DNA of 64,000 bases from JBCBSZ01 sp039185015 (GTDB taxonomy: Bacteria > Actinomycetota > Acidimicrobiia > Acidimicrobiales > Poriferisodalaceae), in the NCBI GenBank assembly GCA_039185015.1, contig JBCDAU010000006.1:62001-126000 (forward strand), given 5' to 3'. The translations under genes and the position numbers were made by a program. Below the pieces are notes generated by a model. That model searched no databases. It had not been told where the DNA came from and saw nothing but the letters and a program-made list of their open reading frames with translations. How positions within the stretch are numbered: position 1 is the first letter of the stretch; each line of letters starts with the position of its first letter. Below, piece by piece: positions 52,739 through 60,403 of the stretch.

Positions 52739-53902
52739 CTACAGGTAGTTCATGGGGTTCTGCGCCGTGCCGTTGATGCGCACCTCGAAGTGGAGGTGGG
52801 GCCCGGTCGAGTTCCCCGTGCTCCCGACCCGTCCGATCACGGCACCCCGCGAGACCGAGGCCCCGACCCCGACCAACCGTTCGGATTGGTGGGCGTACAG
52901 CGTGACCACACCGCCGCCGTGGTCGATGAGGATCGTCTGGCCGTACCCGCCGAGCGAGCCCGAGTGGATGACGACACCGCTCTCGGCGGCGACGATCGAC
53001 GTGCCCGTCGGAGCGGCGAGGTCGATGCCGGCGTGCAGCCGACCCCACCGGGGCCCGTACCCACTCGTCAGGACGCCGTTGGTGGGCCAGGCCAGCTGAC
53101 CGACCGACCCGCTCCCGCCACCACCCCCGCCACCGGGGTTCACCGATGGCGGCGGCCGGTTGGCGGCGTCGATCTCGGCCTGCGCCCGACGGATGACGGC
53201 GTTGAGCTCCGCCTCGGTGTCCTCGAGCGCGTCGATCTCGGCGTTGAGGGCGTCGATCCGGACCTGGAGATCGGCGAGCACCTGCTCCTCGGCCGCTTGC
53301 GCAGCCTCGAGCTCGACGAGGGCGTCGCCGAGGGTCTCCCGCTGCGCCTCGGCCCGGTCGGCGGCCTCGAGGGCGCGGTCCTCGAACTCCTCGAGCTGGA
53401 TCCCCACCGATCGGAGCCGGTCGGAGAGGTCGGCGTCCTGGCGGGTGACGAGGTCGAGCACGGCCTGCTGACGGGCCGCCTCGTAGACGTCGTCGGTGCT
53501 GAGCACGCTCGTGAGGTCGTCGGCCCGTGGGTTGACGTAGGTCTCGATCGCCCGCTGCTGCGCCTGGTCGACCAGGTTGTCGCGCTCGTTGGCGGACACG
53601 GCGATGCGGTCGCGGTAGGCGGCGGCCTCGGCCTCGGATTGGGCCACCGCGGCGCGGGCGGTCTCGACGCGGGCCTCTTGAGCGGCCACCTGCTCCTCCA
53701 GCGCGGCGAGCGCGGCGAGCAGGTCCTCCTCGGACGCCTCCAGGACCTCGAGCTCGCCGGCCCGTTCGGCGGCGTCGGCTCGAGCTGCCTCCCGCTCGGC
53801 GCGAGCGGCGTCGATGCGTTCCTGCGGCGTCGAGTCCTGCGCCACGGCGACGCCGGCCACCGCGAGCGACAGGGTCGCGACGAACGCGAGGAAGCGGATC
53901 AT
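52739..53902 (-). CDS. Secreted M23 peptidase with coiled-coil domain (EnvC/NlpD-like)
   Basis: A 387-residue cell-wall hydrolase or hydrolase activator. A signal peptide (1-21, ending VAVA), a long Ala/Glu coiled coil (about 25-250), a Gly/Ser linker and a lysostaphin-type domain (about 275-387) follow in order. Zinc ligands are seen in RLHAGIDLAAP (His, Asp) and in GPHLHFEV; none is missing. Its 5' leader is about 250 bases and starts with a large hairpin behind an operator-covered promoter, so expression seems specially controlled. Confidence 0.88.
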   Translation of the reverse strand: MIRFLAFVATLSLAVAGVAVAQDSTPQERIDAARAEREAARADAAERAGELEVLEASEEDLLAALAALEEQVAAQEARVETARAAVAQSEAEAAAYRDRIAVSANERDNLVDQAQQRAIETYVNPRADDLTSVLSTDDVYEAARQQAVLDLVTRQDADLSDRLRSVGIQLEEFEDRALEAADRAEAQRETLGDALVELEAAQAAEEQVLADLQVRIDALNAEIDALEDTEAELNAVIRRAQAEIDAANRPPPSVNPGGGGGGGSGSVGQLAWPTNGVLTSGYGPRWGRLHAGIDLAAPTGTSIVAAESGVVIHSGSLGGYGQTILIDHGGGVVTLYAHQSERLVGVGASVSRGAVIGRVGSTGNSTGPHLHFEVRINGTAQNPMNYL

Positions 53903-54184
53903 CGGATCGGGCAGGCTCCTTGGCCGGTCAGAGCGAACGCGGGACGAGGCGTCGTGCCGTCGTGCCGCCGGTGGGCGGAGGCGCTCTTCGAGAGGGGCAA
54001 GCTAGCAGCGCGATCCCGCTTCGCGACGTCCGGACCGGGCTGTTGTCCGAACGGTTCGCCCGGCCTGGATCCTGGGTGGTCGTACCGGCCCGGTCGGTGG
54101 GCGTTGATCACGCTTCCCCGATGGATCACACCCTCCCGACCGGGCTGGTACGACTCTGAATGTATCAGTACAGACTGATACGGG
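53903..54184 (-). other. 282-bp leader region of the M23 peptidase gene
   Basis: No gene seen. It contains, in transcription order, a TTGACC-N18-TACATT promoter, a 20-bp palindrome inside that promoter, a 72-nt hairpin starting at the predicted first transcribed base, and about 180 further bases ending in AAGGAG before the ATG. TAGCTT near 53998 is a possible second -10 element. Confidence 0.55.
54081..54152 (-). ncRNA. 72-nt hairpin in the M23 peptidase leader, possible cis-acting RNA
   Basis: Outer arms 54081-54097 and 54136-54152 pair at 16 of 17 positions. Inside, GGGTG-TGATC and GATCAACGCCC continue the stem with small bulges, leaving a loop with GGGGAAGCG on the minus strand. The predicted +1 (about 54152) is the first base of the 5' arm. 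I do not recognise it as a known riboswitch; it lacks the conserved GCUAACC part of the c-di-AMP riboswitch. Confidence 0.5.
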
Positions 54185-54188
54185 TCAA
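54159..54188 (-). promoter_or_regulatory. Promoter with embedded 20-bp operator
   Basis: TTGACC (54188-54183), an 18-bp spacer and TACATT (54164-54159) on the minus strand. GTATCAGT-ACAG-ACTGATAC (54162-54181) is a perfect inverted repeat filling the spacer and touching the -10, the layout of a TetR-like repressor site. The -35 overlaps the ybjN stop codon. This is the clearest -35/-10 pair in the window. Confidence 0.6.
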
Positions 54189-54652
54189 GAGTTACTGAAA
54201 TGGCGTGGAAACCCAATCCGGACGGCGGTCATGAAGCTCCGTTCGACGAACGCCAGGACCGAGCCGATCACCCGGTCGAGCTGATCATCGTCGAGGGCGT
54301 CCAGCGGGAGCGCGCCGCGGAGGAACACGGCGTCCTCGGCGCCGATCGAGAAGTGGGCACCGACGAGATCGTCGTTGCGCCGGAGGAGGTACTCGTAGAG
54401 CTCCCCGGTCTGCTCCTCGGGTGCGGGCATCACGTACGTCTCGTAGTGGAGCATCCGCTGTCTCAGCGTCAGCCACACGGTCGTGAAGTCCTTCTCCTCA
54501 CCGCGGAGCCGGACGTACCACCGGCGCTCGCCCGGCTCACCACGATCGACGGCGACGTAGGCCGGGTTCTCCTCGAGCTGGGCATCGAGCCAGCGGTCGA
54601 TGCGCGAACCGAGCTCGTCGAGCTCGTCGTGGCTGCGGGCGTGATCGGGCAT
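54185..54652 (-). CDS. YbjN-domain protein
   Basis: A 155-residue protein of the YbjN/T3SS-chaperone-like fold. RRWYVRLRGEEKDFTTVWLTLRQRMLHYETYVMPAP and the LLRRNDDLVGAHFSIGAEDAVFLRGALPLDALDD stretch are typical. ATG at 54652 lies 8 bases from TAGCGT (54666-54661), suggesting a leaderless transcript; the longer frame to 54685 would include this promoter. It is beside mshA and near a histidine phosphatase, the same neighbourhood as in mycobacteria. Molecular role unknown. Confidence 0.82.
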   Translation of the reverse strand: MPDHARSHDELDELGSRIDRWLDAQLEENPAYVAVDRGEPGERRWYVRLRGEEKDFTTVWLTLRQRMLHYETYVMPAPEEQTGELYEYLLRRNDDLVGAHFSIGAEDAVFLRGALPLDALDDDQLDRVIGSVLAFVERSFMTAVRIGFPRHFSNS

Positions 54653-54729
54653 GTGCGCCGACGCTACCGGCCGGTCCCGAACCACCCGAAGCCGTGCCCA
54701 TGCCCGGCGTGGGACCCGAAGCCGACGAC

Positions 54730-55944
54730 TCAGCTGCAGGCGACGAGGGAGCGGCTGCCCAGCGCGGCGAGCAGCTCCACGACCCGGTCGGCCGCACGGG
54801 ACCAGGTGTGCTCGTCGGCCACCGGCTGGGTGGCCGACGCGAGGCGCTCGGCGAGCGCCGGATCACCGATGATCCGGTCGATCGAGTCGGTGTAGCCGAC
54901 CGGATCACGACCCTCGACGAGGAAGCCGGTCTCGCCGTGACGCACGAGCGACCGCAGTCCGCCGACCGCAGCCGCCACGACCGGTGTGCCACACGCCGCG
55001 GCCTCGAGCGCGACCAGGCCGAACGACTCCGAGCGGCTCGGCATCACCACGACGTCCGCCGCCCGGTACCAGGTCGAGAGCAGGTGGTGCGGCTGCGGCG
55101 GATGCCAGTCGATGCGGTCGTGGACGCCCAGCTCGACGGCGAGCTCGTGCAGCTCGCGCAGGTAGCCGGCACCGGAGGCGCCGCTCGGTCCCCCGACGAC
55201 GCTCAGGCGCAGGTCGGCGTGCTCGGAGCGGGCGAGCGCCCCGATGGCCACGTCGAGGCCCTTCAGGGGCTGGATCCGGCCGACGAACAGGGCCCTCGGG
55301 CGCTCGTCGAGCCCGAGCGCGAAGCGGGCACCGGCCCGGGACCCCGGTGAGAAGAGCGCCCGATCCACGCCCGGCGAGACGACCTCGACCCGGTCGCGAG
55401 GGGCGTCGTAGCAGCCGACCAGCTGCTCGCGCTCGGGGACGCCGTTGGCGAACAGCACGTCGGCGCATCCGACGATGAGGCGCTCGGCGTCGATGCGGGC
55501 CTGCGGCTCGTCGTCGCCCATCGCTCGCTTGATCTCGCCGAGCGTGTGGAAGGTCATCATCATCGGCAGCTCGAAGCGGTGCTTGAGCTGATGGGCGGCG
55601 ACACCCGAGAGCCAGTAGTTCCCGTGGATCGCGCTCGGCCCGAACCGCTCGAACCGCTCGCCGACCCGCTCGGTGAACTCGGGGAGGACGCTGGGCAGCT
55701 CCTCTTTCGCGAGATCGACGGGCCCGGCGTCCACGTGGACGACGCTCAGCCCGGGCTCGACCTCGACCACCTCGGCGATGTCGGTGCGATCGCGGCGCAC
55801 GTAGACCTCGACGTCGACGCCACGACGGGCGATCGCGCCGGTCAGCTCCCGGACGTAGACGTTCATGCCACCGCTGTCGCCCTCACCCGGCTGGGTGAGG
55901 GGGGAGGTGTGCACTGACACGACAGCGAGACGCCCCGAGCTCAA
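54730..55944 (-). CDS. mshA: D-inositol-3-phosphate glycosyltransferase (mycothiol synthesis)
   Basis: A 404-residue GT4 glycosyltransferase that joins GlcNAc from UDP-GlcNAc to inositol 3-phosphate, the first step of mycothiol synthesis. SVHTSPLTQPGEGDSGGMNVYV, HGNYWLSG, VSPGVDRALF, VGRIQPLKGLD and SRSESFGLVALEAAACGTPVVA are the MshA sequence pattern with donor-site Glu. It begins with TTG, overlapping the XRE stop (TTGA), so regulator and enzyme are coupled. Confidence 0.93.
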   Translation of the reverse strand: MSSGRLAVVSVHTSPLTQPGEGDSGGMNVYVRELTGAIARRGVDVEVYVRRDRTDIAEVVEVEPGLSVVHVDAGPVDLAKEELPSVLPEFTERVGERFERFGPSAIHGNYWLSGVAAHQLKHRFELPMMMTFHTLGEIKRAMGDDEPQARIDAERLIVGCADVLFANGVPEREQLVGCYDAPRDRVEVVSPGVDRALFSPGSRAGARFALGLDERPRALFVGRIQPLKGLDVAIGALARSEHADLRLSVVGGPSGASGAGYLRELHELAVELGVHDRIDWHPPQPHHLLSTWYRAADVVVMPSRSESFGLVALEAAACGTPVVAAAVGGLRSLVRHGETGFLVEGRDPVGYTDSIDRIIGDPALAERLASATQPVADEHTWSRAADRVVELLAALGSRSLVACS

Positions 55945-56312
55945 CCGGCGCCGTCCTCGTCCTCGTCCTGGTCGGAGACGAAGGACCGGTAGATGGTGAG
56001 CAGCGACTGCTTCTGCTCGCCGCTCAGCTTCGGGTCCTCGGAGATGGCGGTCTCCACGTCGATCTCGCCCGCCCGGGGCTCGAGCATCCCGGCCTGCACG
56101 TAGAGGCTCTCCGCCGAGATCGACAGCGCCGTCGCCAGTTGCTGAAGGATCTCGGCGGACGGACGACGGAGGCCTCGCTCGATCTGGCTCAGGTACGGAT
56201 TGGAGATGCCGGACAGCTCCGACAGGCGGCGCAGGGAGAAGTCGGCTCGTTCCCGCTGATCGCGGATGAACGAGCCCAGCTCGGCCCAGCGTTGCTCGAG
56301 GTCGTCACGCAC
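55941..56312 (-). CDS. XRE-family transcriptional regulator
   Basis: A 123-residue DNA-binding protein. The helix-turn-helix is RADFSLRRLSELSGISNPYLSQIERGLRRPSAEILQQLATAL (about residues 22-65). A short acidic C-terminal part follows, ending DQDEDEDGAG. GTG at 56312 has TAGGCT 8 bases upstream, indicating a leaderless start; the upstream in-frame Pro/Gly-rich extension is rejected. It heads mshA in one operon, so control of mycothiol synthesis is possible. Confidence 0.87.
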   Translation of the reverse strand: MRDDLEQRWAELGSFIRDQRERADFSLRRLSELSGISNPYLSQIERGLRRPSAEILQQLATALSISAESLYVQAGMLEPRAGEIDVETAISEDPKLSGEQKQSLLTIYRSFVSDQDEDEDGAG

Positions 56313-56447
56313 CGGAGCCCAGCCTAGGGGCGCTGACCGCCCGACCCCGAACGAGGAGCGCTGCGTCGCCGGGCCTGGACGGGTCCCGGAGCCCGGAGTG
56401 GCCCCGGAGCCGGCACCCGGCAGCGGGACCGGTCCCGGGGCGGCCAC

Positions 56448-56969
56448 TCAGGCGGTCACGCGCAGTTCACCGGTGCGGTAGCGGCGGGCGATGTCGGCCT
56501 GGACGGCGTCGAGGGTGCGGTGGAGCTGCCCCCGGATCGACGAGACGCGCCGCTCCAACTCCACGAGGCGCTCGTGCTCGGCGAGGAGCTCCTCGACCCC
56601 GGCCTCGGGGATGGCGAACATCGAGATCGCGTCGACGTGATCGATGGCGCCGAGCAGCTCGGCGTCGGGCTCGACCGCCCGCCGGTGGCGAGGCGATCGG
56701 GGCGATCCGTTCGGTCGGCGAGGGGCCACGAGGTCGGGCAGCGTCGCCAGGAGGGCATCGAGGCGCTCACCGGCGCCTTCGCCTTCGCGACGGACGTCGA
56801 GCGTCGCCTCGATCAGGTCGATGCGGGCCTGCAACGAACGCCGCAGGTAGGACACCTGCGATTCGGTCTCGTCCAGCTCGGCGCGCAGCTCGCGCACCTC
56901 GGAGATGCCGCGCTCCGCGAGATCTCCGTGCTCGAGCTCGGCCGTGCGCTCGATGTCGTCCAACTGCAT
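56448..56969 (-). CDS. rsiG: RsiG-like c-di-GMP-binding anti-sigma factor
   Basis: A 173-residue, mostly helical protein. ESQVSYLRRSLQARID (36-51) matches the RsiG c-di-GMP motif E-x3-S-x2-R-x3-Q-x3-D exactly (E36, S40, R43, Q47, D51). A second helix has E139, S143, R146, H150 and D154, the same motif with Gln replaced by His. In Streptomyces, RsiG with c-di-GMP holds the sigma factor WhiG. ATG at 56969 follows GGGAGAG. Older annotations call such proteins aerial mycelium formation protein. Confidence 0.8.
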   Translation of the reverse strand: MQLDDIERTAELEHGDLAERGISEVRELRAELDETESQVSYLRRSLQARIDLIEATLDVRREGEGAGERLDALLATLPDLVAPRRPNGSPRSPRHRRAVEPDAELLGAIDHVDAISMFAIPEAGVEELLAEHERLVELERRVSSIRGQLHRTLDAVQADIARRYRTGELRVTA

Positions 56970-56997
56970 GGGTCTCTCCCGTGACGCCCTCCCAGCC

Positions 56998-57013
56998 CGT
57001 CGACCGGTCGACG
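56998..57013. promoter_or_regulatory. 16-bp perfect palindrome upstream of rsiG
   Basis: CGTCGACCGGTCGACG lies 29 bp before the rsiG start and downstream of the CdsA-like stop. Perfect symmetry over 16 bp in the only 71-bp spacer of this operon suggests an operator. Confidence 0.4.
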
Positions 57014-57040
57014 TCCCGGCTTGAGGCCGGCGTCCTCGGA

Positions 57041-57958
57041 TCAGAGCGACTGGACGTAGAGCCCGACGAGCAGCGGCCAGACGAGGCCGATGACGAGGAG
57101 GGAGTCCAGACGGCGCAGCACCGCGGAGGCGGTTCCGTCCGGCACCAGCAACGATGCGAGCACGGGCCCGAGTGGCAACGTGGCGGCGGCGACGACGGCG
57201 AACCAGGCCACACCCCCCAGATCGAACGGAGGGATGCCGATCGCCGCAGCGGCGAAGGCCACGACGGCGACCCCGACCAGGCCGGCCACCGGGCCCTCCC
57301 ACACCGAGCCCGCGTCGACACCGACGAGGTGGCTGCCCGCGTCGTAGATGCCGACGAAGGCGAACAGGACGACGACCGCGCCGAGCTCGGTCCGCCAGGT
57401 GAACATCGGTCCTGCGGCGGCGAGGCCGACGAAGAACCACGGCGCCACCCCGGCGCCGGCGGCGGCCATGAGCGGCGTGCTCTCGGGGCGGAGCTGCCAG
57501 GCGACGGCGACCGCCCCGGCCGTGCCGACGATGAGCAGCGCGCCGGCGGCGGCGGTGTCGAACCAGGCGATGAGTGGCAGGGCCGCGGCGAGGCTGGCGC
57601 TCAGGTACCGATCGGCGGGGAGTCCCGTGGCTGCCGATGCCTCGGCGATCTCCCAGGCCGCCCAGCCGGCCACCGCGCCGAGGACGACCGCCACCGGCCA
57701 CGGCCCGATCGAGACGGCGAGCGCGACCAGCGCCGCCCATCCGATGCCCCGGAGCGCGACCTGCCCCTCGCGGTCGTGGGGGTCGGAGAGGCGTCGCCCA
57801 CCGGTGAGCGAGCCGAGTGCCGACGGCGTGCCAGGGCGCTGTGGTCGGGACGCTCCGCTCGTCCGTCGCTTCGTCGACGCGCCACGCTTCGGCGCGGTCC
57901 GCTTGGGCGCCGCTCGCTTGGCGGAGGATGCCGTGCGGGTGGAGCCCCGCTCAGCCAC
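57041..57958 (-). CDS. Degenerate CdsA-like integral membrane protein
   Basis: About 305 residues: a Lys/Arg/Ser/Thr-rich N-terminus (about 50 residues) and about eight hydrophobic segments. FAFVGIYDAGSHLVG, SVWEGPVAG and RRLDSLLVIG recall phosphatidate cytidylyltransferase (CdsA) segments. However, the family's Lys-Asp pair and HGG(x)2DR box are not intact, so catalysis as CdsA is doubtful. GTG at 57958 overlaps the MoaD-like stop by 8 bp. It may be a lipid-binding or structural derivative. Confidence 0.6.
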   Translation of the reverse strand: MAERGSTRTASSAKRAAPKRTAPKRGASTKRRTSGASRPQRPGTPSALGSLTGGRRLSDPHDREGQVALRGIGWAALVALAVSIGPWPVAVVLGAVAGWAAWEIAEASAATGLPADRYLSASLAAALPLIAWFDTAAAGALLIVGTAGAVAVAWQLRPESTPLMAAAGAGVAPWFFVGLAAAGPMFTWRTELGAVVVLFAFVGIYDAGSHLVGVDAGSVWEGPVAGLVGVAVVAFAAAAIGIPPFDLGGVAWFAVVAAATLPLGPVLASLLVPDGTASAVLRRLDSLLVIGLVWPLLVGLYVQSL

Positions 57959-58187
57959 CGGACACCGGCGGCAGCACGGCCACCTCGTCGTCCGCTCCGA
58001 CCGGGTCATCGTCGAGGGCCTGCTCACCGTTGCACCAGATCCGGCTCCCGGCGAGGACGGCCGCGAAGTCGGCGCCGTACCGCTCGACGGCGGCGTCGAG
58101 CACCTCGCGGACCGTCGTCCCGTCGATCTCGTCGGAGTTGGTGCCCGCGGCCTCACGAGCAGACGCGAACAGACGGAGACGGGCCAT
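57951..58187 (-). CDS. MoaD/ThiS-family sulfur carrier protein
   Basis: A 78-residue beta-grasp protein, MARLRLFASAREAAG at the start and the obligatory C-terminal Gly-Gly (PPVSGG). Such proteins are adenylated and thiocarboxylated at the terminal Gly to deliver sulfur, for molybdopterin in the case of MoaD. No moaE or activating enzyme is adjacent, so the pathway is open. ATG at 58187 has TACGAT 6 bases upstream and is probably leaderless. Confidence 0.85.
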   Translation of the reverse strand: MARLRLFASAREAAGTNSDEIDGTTVREVLDAAVERYGADFAAVLAGSRIWCNGEQALDDDPVGADDEVAVLPPVSGG

Positions 58188-58193
58188 CCGCGG

Positions 58194-58273
58194 ATCGTAC
58201 CGACCGGTCGAGGACCGTCCTCGGATGAGGATGCCTCGAACCGTCCGAGCCGGCGTCGGGCCCGGGCTAACTT
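58194..58273. promoter_or_regulatory. Divergent leaderless promoters for moaD-like and phosphatase genes
   Basis: Minus-strand TACGAT (58199-58194) lies 6 bases from ATG 58187, and plus-strand TAACTT (58268-58273) lies 8 bases from GTG 58282. Neither gene has a Shine-Dalgarno. Confidence 0.55.
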
Positions 58274-58281
58274 CGGCGGCC

Positions 58282-58905
58282 GTGTCCGAGCCGACCCGCA
58301 TCCTGCTCATCCGCCACGGCCAGTCGACCTGGAACGCCGAGGGTCGCTGGCAGGGGCGGGCCAACCCGCCGCTGTCGACGCTCGGCGAGGACCAGGCCCG
58401 CCACGCTTCCACCCGGCTGGCCGAGGTCGGTCCCATCGACGGGATCGGGTCGTCGACGCTGCAGCGCGCGATCCAGACGTCGGAGTTCCTCGCCGCCGGC
58501 GCGGAGATCGCGCTGATCGGCCGATTCGCCGGCTTCGACGAGCGCAGCGCCGGCGAGTGGGAGGGGCTGACGCGGGCCGAGATCGAGGAGGGCTACCCCG
58601 GGTGGCTCGACGCCGACCGGCGACCGGACGGATACGAGACGGACGCTTCCATCGAGGCGCGGGGATCGGCGACGTTGCTCGAGCTCGCCGTCGCCCATCC
58701 GGGCAAGCGCATCGCGGCCGTGTCGCACGGCGGCACGATCGGGACCCTCGAGCGCATCGGCGGTGACCCCTGGCGCCGACTCGCCAACCTCGAGGCCCGC
58801 TGGTTCGAGGTCACGCCCGACGGGTTCACCCCGATCGGCGACCGGGTGCACCTGCTCGACGACGACGACGAGACCAACCCACCGACGCCCCGCGGCTACG
58901 CCTGA
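58282..58905 (+). CDS. Histidine phosphatase family protein (phosphoglycerate mutase-like)
   Basis: A 207-residue member of the RHG superfamily. ILLIRHGQSTWNAEGRWQG carries the phosphorylated His, FDERSAGEWEG the acid residue, and AVSHGGTIGTLER the second catalytic His. Size and loops fit small cofactor-dependent phosphatases rather than glycolytic mutase. GTG at 58282 is probably leaderless. Its 3' end overlaps the convergent GNAT gene by 10 bp. Confidence 0.88.
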   Translation: MSEPTRILLIRHGQSTWNAEGRWQGRANPPLSTLGEDQARHASTRLAEVGPIDGIGSSTLQRAIQTSEFLAAGAEIALIGRFAGFDERSAGEWEGLTRAEIEEGYPGWLDADRRPDGYETDASIEARGSATLLELAVAHPGKRIAAVSHGGTIGTLERIGGDPWRRLANLEARWFEVTPDGFTPIGDRVHLLDDDDETNPPTPRGYA

Positions 58906-59711
58906 GTCGACTCGCCCTCGTCGGGGGCGCCGCCGTCGAGGGCGTCGAGCATGGTCGAGCGCTCGGCCGGCGGGATCTCGTCGAACCGATCGAGCAGGCG
59001 CTCGACGGTGGCGACGTCGCCCTCGAGCGCGGCGAGCTCGTTCGAGCCCGCGTCGGTCGGTTCCTCCACGAGCGGGGCGGGCTCGGCCGTGTCGGGCTCC
59101 GTCGCCTGGGCCTCGGCCTCGGCTTCAGCCTCGACGGCAGCCGCGTCAGGTTCCGGGGCAGCCGCCTCGGCGGGCTCCGCCTCGGGTTCGGGATCGGACA
59201 CCATCTGCAGCGGTCGTCCGCCGAGCGGTTTGGCCAGCATCCGCACCCGCTTCGCGCCGCCCTCGGTGTCCTGCTCGCCGACCGCCTCGAAACCCATCCG
59301 GTCGTGGAAGGCGAGGCTCCCGTCGTTGCGGGGTCGGACGTTGACCTCGGCGACGAGCACGTCGTGACCGCCGCCCGCCTCGGCGATGAAGCCCTCGTAC
59401 AGGCGGCGACCGAGGCCGAGCCCGTGATGGGTCGACGCGACGACGACGCGATCGACGTAGAGGAAGCGCTCGAAGCGCTTCGAGAACCAGGCGTAGTTCA
59501 GGCTGGCGTAGTCCCGTCCCGGTCCGTCGAGGCCGATGAGCGCGGCGACGATCTCACCGTCGTCATCGCCGACCACGGTGTGGATGGACTGGCCGACGAG
59601 GTGCTCCAGGGCCGGGAGATCCAGCGATCCGAGCGCGGGCAGGTTCGCCTGGTTGAGCTCGAGGACCGCTGACAGGTCGTCGGGTCGTACCGGGCGCAGG
59701 GTCACGGACAC
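58896..59711 (-). CDS. GNAT acetyltransferase with acidic C-terminal tail
   Basis: About 271 residues. The N-terminal 165 form a GNAT fold: VTLRPVRPDDLSAVLELNQ, DRVVVASTHHGLGLGRRLYEGF (acetyl-CoA loop) and AFHDRMGFEAVG. The remaining about 100 residues are Ala/Glu/Pro-rich and highly acidic. GTG at 59711 is chosen because TAGCGT (59725-59720) ends 8 bases upstream, as in other leaderless genes here. The acceptor substrate is unknown. Confidence 0.83.
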   Translation of the reverse strand: MSVTLRPVRPDDLSAVLELNQANLPALGSLDLPALEHLVGQSIHTVVGDDDGEIVAALIGLDGPGRDYASLNYAWFSKRFERFLYVDRVVVASTHHGLGLGRRLYEGFIAEAGGGHDVLVAEVNVRPRNDGSLAFHDRMGFEAVGEQDTEGGAKRVRMLAKPLGGRPLQMVSDPEPEAEPAEAAAPEPDAAAVEAEAEAEAQATEPDTAEPAPLVEEPTDAGSNELAALEGDVATVERLLDRFDEIPPAERSTMLDALDGGAPDEGESTQA

Positions 59712-59722
59712 AGCCGACGACG

Positions 59723-60355
59723 CTACCGGGCACCTCCGCTGACGTCGTCGAGCAGGACAGCTCGATGGCCGTCGGCGACGGCGGCCAACTCGCGATCGAG
59801 CTCGATGAGGAAGAGATGCGCGGTCTCGTACCAGCGCCGGGGCCACCGCAGCCGCAAGGAGGGTCGGATCCGCACGGCGAGCTGACACCGTCGACCCGAC
59901 CACTCGCCGACCGACACGGCGATGGGGAGCCGGGGCCAGGCCCACCGAAGCGCGCAGCTGCCAGACGCCTCGACGAGCTCTCTGGCGACTCGACGGCCCG
60001 GCCCCGGTGGCCCCCAATCCAGCTCGGCGTTGCGGAGCCGGATCGATCCGGCGCTCAGGGCGGCGACCGCCTCGGTGGCGGAGAGGTCCGACAGGCGAGC
60101 GACACGCGAACGGTCGACGGTGACCGGCCAGCCGACACGGCAGCGCCAGCGCAGGGCGAGCACCTGCCAGTGGTCGAGCCCCTCGTCCGCTCGATCGAGG
60201 AGCCGGAGGGCGAAGGGGTCGCGGCCGACGAGGGCTTCGGCGTCGGCCAGGCGGAGCCGGCGGGTCAGCTCATCGCGGCCGACCAGCAGGTCGTCGTGCT
60301 CGTGTCCGGTGTCGAGCTCGATGATCGACGGGCCGCGGCCCGGTTGGTCGTCCAT
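59723..60355 (-). CDS. Hypothetical protein, Arg/Leu/Trp-rich
   Basis: A 210-residue protein of unknown family. It has IIELDTGHEHDDLLVGRDELTRRLRLADAEALVGRDPFALRLLDRADEGLDHWQVLALRW near the start and several Trp-Pro and Arg-rich segments later, with no membrane helix or metal motif. Codon third positions are G/C-rich, supporting a real gene over the large frame on the other strand. ATG at 60355 is preceded by GGGGGA. The end of the gene contains the GNAT promoter. Confidence 0.6.
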   Translation of the reverse strand: MDDQPGRGPSIIELDTGHEHDDLLVGRDELTRRLRLADAEALVGRDPFALRLLDRADEGLDHWQVLALRWRCRVGWPVTVDRSRVARLSDLSATEAVAALSAGSIRLRNAELDWGPPGPGRRVARELVEASGSCALRWAWPRLPIAVSVGEWSGRRCQLAVRIRPSLRLRWPRRWYETAHLFLIELDRELAAVADGHRAVLLDDVSGGAR

Positions 60356-60403
60356 TCGTTCCCCCGTACCGCAGCCTGCCACCTCCTGCGGCGGCGCGGG
60401 TTC

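Noticed and set aside
53903..54152. c-di-AMP (ydaO-type) riboswitch upstream of the M23 peptidase
   Set aside because: The gene class and leader length fit, but I could not find the conserved ydaO blocks, notably GCUAACC. A covariance search would decide.
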